The notes under the pieces: generated by a model
Told to the model about the DNA's origin: nothing
Databases searched by the model: none
The model's input: only the letters and a program-made list of their open reading frames with translations
NCBI GenBank assembly: GCA_029934845.1
Contig: JAOZLN010000092.1
Span: 1 to 8,548, forward strand
DNA: 8,548 bases
Source of the DNA: Candidatus Sabulitectum sp.
GTDB taxonomy: Bacteria > Fermentibacterota > Fermentibacteria > Fermentibacterales > JCC-6
Reading direction: 5' to 3'
Program-made: the position numbers and the translations under genes
In this document: positions 5,793 to 8,548 of the stretch, one piece after another
Layout of the letters: every line of letters starts with the position of its first letter
How positions within the stretch are numbered: position 1 is the first letter of the stretch

Positions 5793-6693
5793 AAAGCATC
5801 ACGCGGACAAGGTCCACGAGGGCCAGAGTGGTAGGAATGAACCATAGGAACCTGATGCTCTGTTCCGTTCTGAATCTTGGGAACACCGAACTGACCACAA
5901 CCGGATACATGTACAGAAGAAATGTTTTTACGAAAAGGCCCAGCCAGCTTGAAGCTCCACCGAAGAGAAGACTGACGAAAAGGATCAGCTTGGCTACTCC
6001 GAACAAAGCCCTGCCACTGAACATGAAGGAAAGCATTCTGCTGCTGTACTCTGTAGGTGGACCGATTGGTATCTCCTGGGGAGCCAGAACAATTCCAAAC
6101 GGGTATGCCATCTGCATTGGAAGAAATGCCAGTAGTGCTCCTGCTGAAGCAAAGGGGAAACGGAAGATGTTCCAGCTTGTTATTCCCGCCTGCTGTGCTG
6201 CCACAATACCCTCGATCTTGAAGGTGTGCAGCCCCACTGCAATGGCAACCACTGCAATAGAGAAAGACAGCTCGTAAGATGACATCTGCGCCAGTCCTCT
6301 GCTCACGGCAATTACTGCATAGGGATGGCCTGAATTACCAGCACCAAGAGCCATTCCCAGACAGCCGAAGAACATGATGTAGATCAAAAGGAAAACATCC
6401 CCGGCAAAAGACATGTTGTAGGTGATGTTCTGCCCCACAACCAGTGGGACCATTATCAATACACAGATAGCACCGGTGATACGGAACATGGGAGCCATCC
6501 AGAACATTCCTCCGTGATGAATGGAAGATGTTTTTCTGAACAACTTCCACAGATCAATAAAATTCTGTGTGACTCTTGGGCCCATTCTGCCATGAATCCT
6601 GGCAGTGACACTTCTGGAAATACCGCCCAGCAGCAGACCCCAGGTCAGAGCACCGAGTATGGTCAGTGCAATAGAAGAGAAGTTAGCAAACAT
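5791..6693 (-). CDS. NuoH/EchB-like membrane anchor subunit
   Basis: This 300-aa, highly hydrophobic protein with about eight membrane segments belongs to the complex I subunit 1 / HycD / EchB family. It shows the first-loop motif ARIHGRMGPRVTQNFIDLWK (31-50), continuing LFRK; GNSGHPYAVIAVSRGLAQMS (119-138) followed by SYEL with conserved E141; APQEIPIGPPTEYS (204-217), the counterpart of the E-PFDLPEAE loop; and a C-terminal FPRFRTEQSIRFLWFIP (271-287). The family couples the redox arm to the ion-pumping arm through charged residues near E141 and the E207/E215 loop. ATG 6693 fits the GGAGGG 5 nt upstream; GTG 6696 would leave only 2 nt. The start overlaps the antiporter stop as TGATG. Length is close to EchB (about 280-320 aa). 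Confidence 0.94.
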   Translation of the reverse strand: MFANFSSIALTILGALTWGLLLGGISRSVTARIHGRMGPRVTQNFIDLWKLFRKTSSIHHGGMFWMAPMFRITGAICVLIMVPLVVGQNITYNMSFAGDVFLLIYIMFFGCLGMALGAGNSGHPYAVIAVSRGLAQMSSYELSFSIAVVAIAVGLHTFKIEGIVAAQQAGITSWNIFRFPFASAGALLAFLPMQMAYPFGIVLAPQEIPIGPPTEYSSRMLSFMFSGRALFGVAKLILFVSLLFGGASSWLGLFVKTFLLYMYPVVVSSVFPRFRTEQSIRFLWFIPTTLALVDLVRVML

Positions 6694-8548
6694 CACATCC
6701 CTCCATTCAGGAATACGAACAAAAGCAGGAGGAAGATCAGTGAGTGTGCCAGATATGTTCTGCCGTCTCCTGTGAACAATGCCCTGACACCATCCCCGAG
6801 CATATTGAATGTTTTTGTTGTTCCACGGAATATTTTCTCTGCATGGATCTTCGGAAGAAATGACAGCGCTCTTGCGTAAGGTCTGAAGAAGTTGTTTGAG
6901 TAGTGTATCTCATCTGCAGAGGGAGGCATCTCCCCGGCAAATCCCAGATCAAGCTGTCCTACATACTTCGGTTTGTGCCCTGATATCCAGAAGAACACAA
7001 ATGCAACTCCGAAAAATCCCATAACCATCAGCCCCACCATCCAGGCATTCCATGTACCCATGGTTGTAAGAACCATATCTCCCTGTATCACAGGAGCAAG
7101 CCCCGAAAGGCCGGGTATGGCCTCCAGAGCAGGAACCAGGAAATTCAAGAGAATCGTTGGTTTGAAACCGAGCACCATAATGGCCATTGCAAGAATTGCC
7201 TGAGGGATCAGAAGAGGAAGAGGTGCTTCCTTTGCATGGGCATTTCTTGGCGAAAGCTGCCCCAGAAAAACCCCGTGAAGAAGTCTGAATGAGTAGAGAA
7301 ATGCTACAACCGAAGCAAACATTCCAACTATCAGAACTGGAAGCCAGCCCTGTTCGATCAGCCCGTTGTATAAAAGCCACTTACCACCAAATCCGGCCAG
7401 CGGTGGAATGCTTGCAAAAGAGATCACTGGAATAAGGGTGAAGGCGAAGGTCCAGGGCATTTTTTTCACCAGACCGCCGAGATTATTGAATTCGGAGGTT
7501 CCCGTTCGGTAAACAACACCAGCTGCTCCAAGGAAAAGAGCCATCTTGAAGATCAGGTGATGGATAGTCTGGTAGAAAGCAGCAGTCCATCCAAGAATGC
7601 TGGCAAGACCAAGCCCCATTAACACATAACCCACCTGGGAAATACTTGCGTAAGCAAGCATTTTTCTGTAATCAGGTGCAAAAGCTGCAAGTACGGCACC
7701 TGCAAGTGCTGTAAGAGCCCCCATCCAGGCCAGAACTCTTCCCCACGGAAGGGCTCCTCCTGTTGTGGTCAGGGCTACAGCAACCAGAAGAATAACTCCT
7801 GCCTTTGAAGCAGTTCCTGCAAGGAACGCAGGCATTGTTCCAGGAGCAACCGGATATGCTCTAACGCTCCATAGATGTGTTCCAAACTGCCCCATTTTAA
7901 CAAGAGCAGCAATTGTAAGAAGGATTGCAGGTAGTCCTGCTATGACAAAACTGCCCTTGGAAAGAAGGATTCCTGCAAGAAGCAGATAACCGGAAAGCGA
8001 GGCGAAAACGGCATACCAGAAGGCACCCTTAATGGCTCCAACACCTTTACTTACACCAATAACTGCAGCAAAAGCAGATATCTCCCAGAGAAGGTAAAAT
8101 GTTATCCCGTTACCTGCTGCTGGAAGAATTGTAAGTGCTGCACCGGATATAAGAAGCCAGAACCAGTAGTTCTTTTCCCGGCCTATCCGGTTGAATACAC
8201 CTGGCAGGCAAAGAAGAGTTCCCACAGCAAACAGACCGTGGAAGATATTCCTGAGTCCGGTTGATGTGATTATTGAGCCTGAAAAATCAAGCATTCCCCA
8301 TGACATCCTGGTGATCCAGATAGTTGCAGTAAGCACAAGAAGAACAGCTGCCACTGCTGATGGCTTTGAGGGTCTCTCAACCCTTACCTTCTGTGATCTG
8401 GCACTCCAGAACCGGAACAGGTAAACAGCCTCGAGGAAAAGCCCGGTGAGTACTGCATAGAAGATAACCGGGAACCCTGATGCCAGGTGGGCAAGAAAAG
8501 AGAACTTGGCCCAGAACACAGGCATTGGGGGTATTCCTGCAAGAACCG
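6693..8548 (-). CDS. Tandem Mrp/NuoLMN-type antiporter-like subunit, 5' end cut by window edge
   Basis: This is the proton/sodium-translocating membrane subunit. The frame is open to the right edge. The internal ATG 8525 is probably not the start, because the residues before and after it read VLAGIPPMPVFWAKF, the TM12 motif of these antiporters (LAGIPPxxGFxxKF), with its lysine. A closing helix pair follows (residues 20-40 counted from that Met) and a charged linker, then a full second module. Second-module key residues: E148 (LLWE, TM5), K210 (LVKMGQF, TM7), K241 (TASKAG, TM8), DYRKMLAYASIS (285-296), YQTIHHLIFK (318-327), K382 (SIPPLAGFGGKW, TM12). A long tail (about 515-590) with PSADEIHYS resembles Mbh/Hyf-type extensions and ends in a last membrane helix. 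The full protein probably holds two ion channels. The tandem reading is strong from motifs; the N-terminal extent is unseen. Confidence 0.9.
   Translation of the reverse strand, partial: VLAGIPPMPVFWAKFSFLAHLASGFPVIFYAVLTGLFLEAVYLFRFWSARSQKVRVERPSKPSAVAAVLLVLTATIWITRMSWGMLDFSGSIITSTGLRNIFHGLFAVGTLLCLPGVFNRIGREKNYWFWLLISGAALTILPAAGNGITFYLLWEISAFAAVIGVSKGVGAIKGAFWYAVFASLSGYLLLAGILLSKGSFVIAGLPAILLTIAALVKMGQFGTHLWSVRAYPVAPGTMPAFLAGTASKAGVILLVAVALTTTGGALPWGRVLAWMGALTALAGAVLAAFAPDYRKMLAYASISQVGYVLMGLGLASILGWTAAFYQTIHHLIFKMALFLGAAGVVYRTGTSEFNNLGGLVKKMPWTFAFTLIPVISFASIPPLAGFGGKWLLYNGLIEQGWLPVLIVGMFASVVAFLYSFRLLHGVFLGQLSPRNAHAKEAPLPLLIPQAILAMAIMVLGFKPTILLNFLVPALEAIPGLSGLAPVIQGDMVLTTMGTWNAWMVGLMVMGFFGVAFVFFWISGHKPKYVGQLDLGFAGEMPPSADEIHYSNNFFRPYARALSFLPKIHAEKIFRGTTKTFNMLGDGVRALFTGDGRTYLAHSLIFLLLLFVFLNGGM
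6699..6704 (-). promoter_or_regulatory. RBS deciding ATG 6693 over GTG 6696
   Basis: GGAGGG on the minus strand lies 5 nt before ATG 6693 and 2 nt before GTG 6696. Spacing favours ATG, giving a TGATG overlap with the antiporter stop. Confidence 0.75.

Noticed and set aside
8523..8525. ATG as the start of the antiporter gene, with AGGA 9 nt upstream
   Set aside because: Starting there would split the LAGIPP...KF helix motif and leave a meaningless half module at the N-terminus; the open frame to the edge with VLAGIPP supports read-through from upstream.
1745..8548. Standard complex I (NADH:quinone oxidoreductase) assignment
   Set aside because: Gene order is Ech-like, no nuoE/F/G-type module is present in the window, quinone-pocket His/Tyr are missing and the N2 tandem Cys is incomplete.

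Overview
The window looks like bacterial chromosome. Genes are packed tightly and nearly all lie on the minus strand, so they read from high to low coordinates. No RNA gene, CRISPR array, insertion sequence or plasmid/phage marker is visible. The main operon encodes complex I / group-4 hydrogenase (Ech, Ehr) type subunits plus a ferredoxin-NAD(P)H module, which suggests an anaerobic or fermentative bacterium. The phylum cannot be named from sequence alone.

Region 1745-8548 is one minus-strand operon with its 5' end beyond the right edge. In transcription order it encodes: (1) a Mrp/NuoLMN-type ion-translocating membrane subunit, cut by the edge, in which the end of one antiporter module is fused to a complete second one; (2) a NuoH/EchB-like membrane anchor; (3) a NuoB/EchC-like Fe-S subunit; (4) a NuoC/EchD-like subunit; (5) a NuoD/EchE-like large subunit; (6) a fusion of a NuoI/EchF-like 2x[4Fe-4S] ferredoxin to a GltD/NfnB-type FAD/NAD(P)H oxidoreductase. 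The order matches echABCDEF. Junctions are overlaps or gaps of 5-11 nt, most with a good Shine-Dalgarno, so the genes are probably translationally coupled. A 10-bp stem at 1692-1723 lies just after the last gene and probably terminates transcription.

The complex does not fit either standard type. The large subunit keeps the first Cys of each [NiFe]-binding pair but has Glu at both second positions (RICVPE near residue 71 and CPPE near 368). It also lacks the second His and the Tyr that bind quinone in complex I. The NuoB-like subunit has only one of the tandem N2-cluster cysteines. It is therefore probably neither a standard hydrogenase nor a quinone reductase. My inference is an Ehr-like, ion-pumping machine linking ferredoxin-level electrons and NAD(P)H, with an unknown reaction at the former [NiFe] site.

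Region 1171-1610 holds a small toxin-antitoxin remnant: an intact 70-aa antitoxin-like gene followed by a frameshifted, truncated MazF/PemK-like toxin. Region 1-1170 is an AAA_14/DUF4143 ATPase gene that starts at GTG 1170, is open for 390 codons and runs off the left edge. Its start is preceded by three copies of a GTTTCCTT box that overlap a candidate promoter and the ribosome-binding site. This left part looks more AT-rich than the operon and has the character of accessory DNA.
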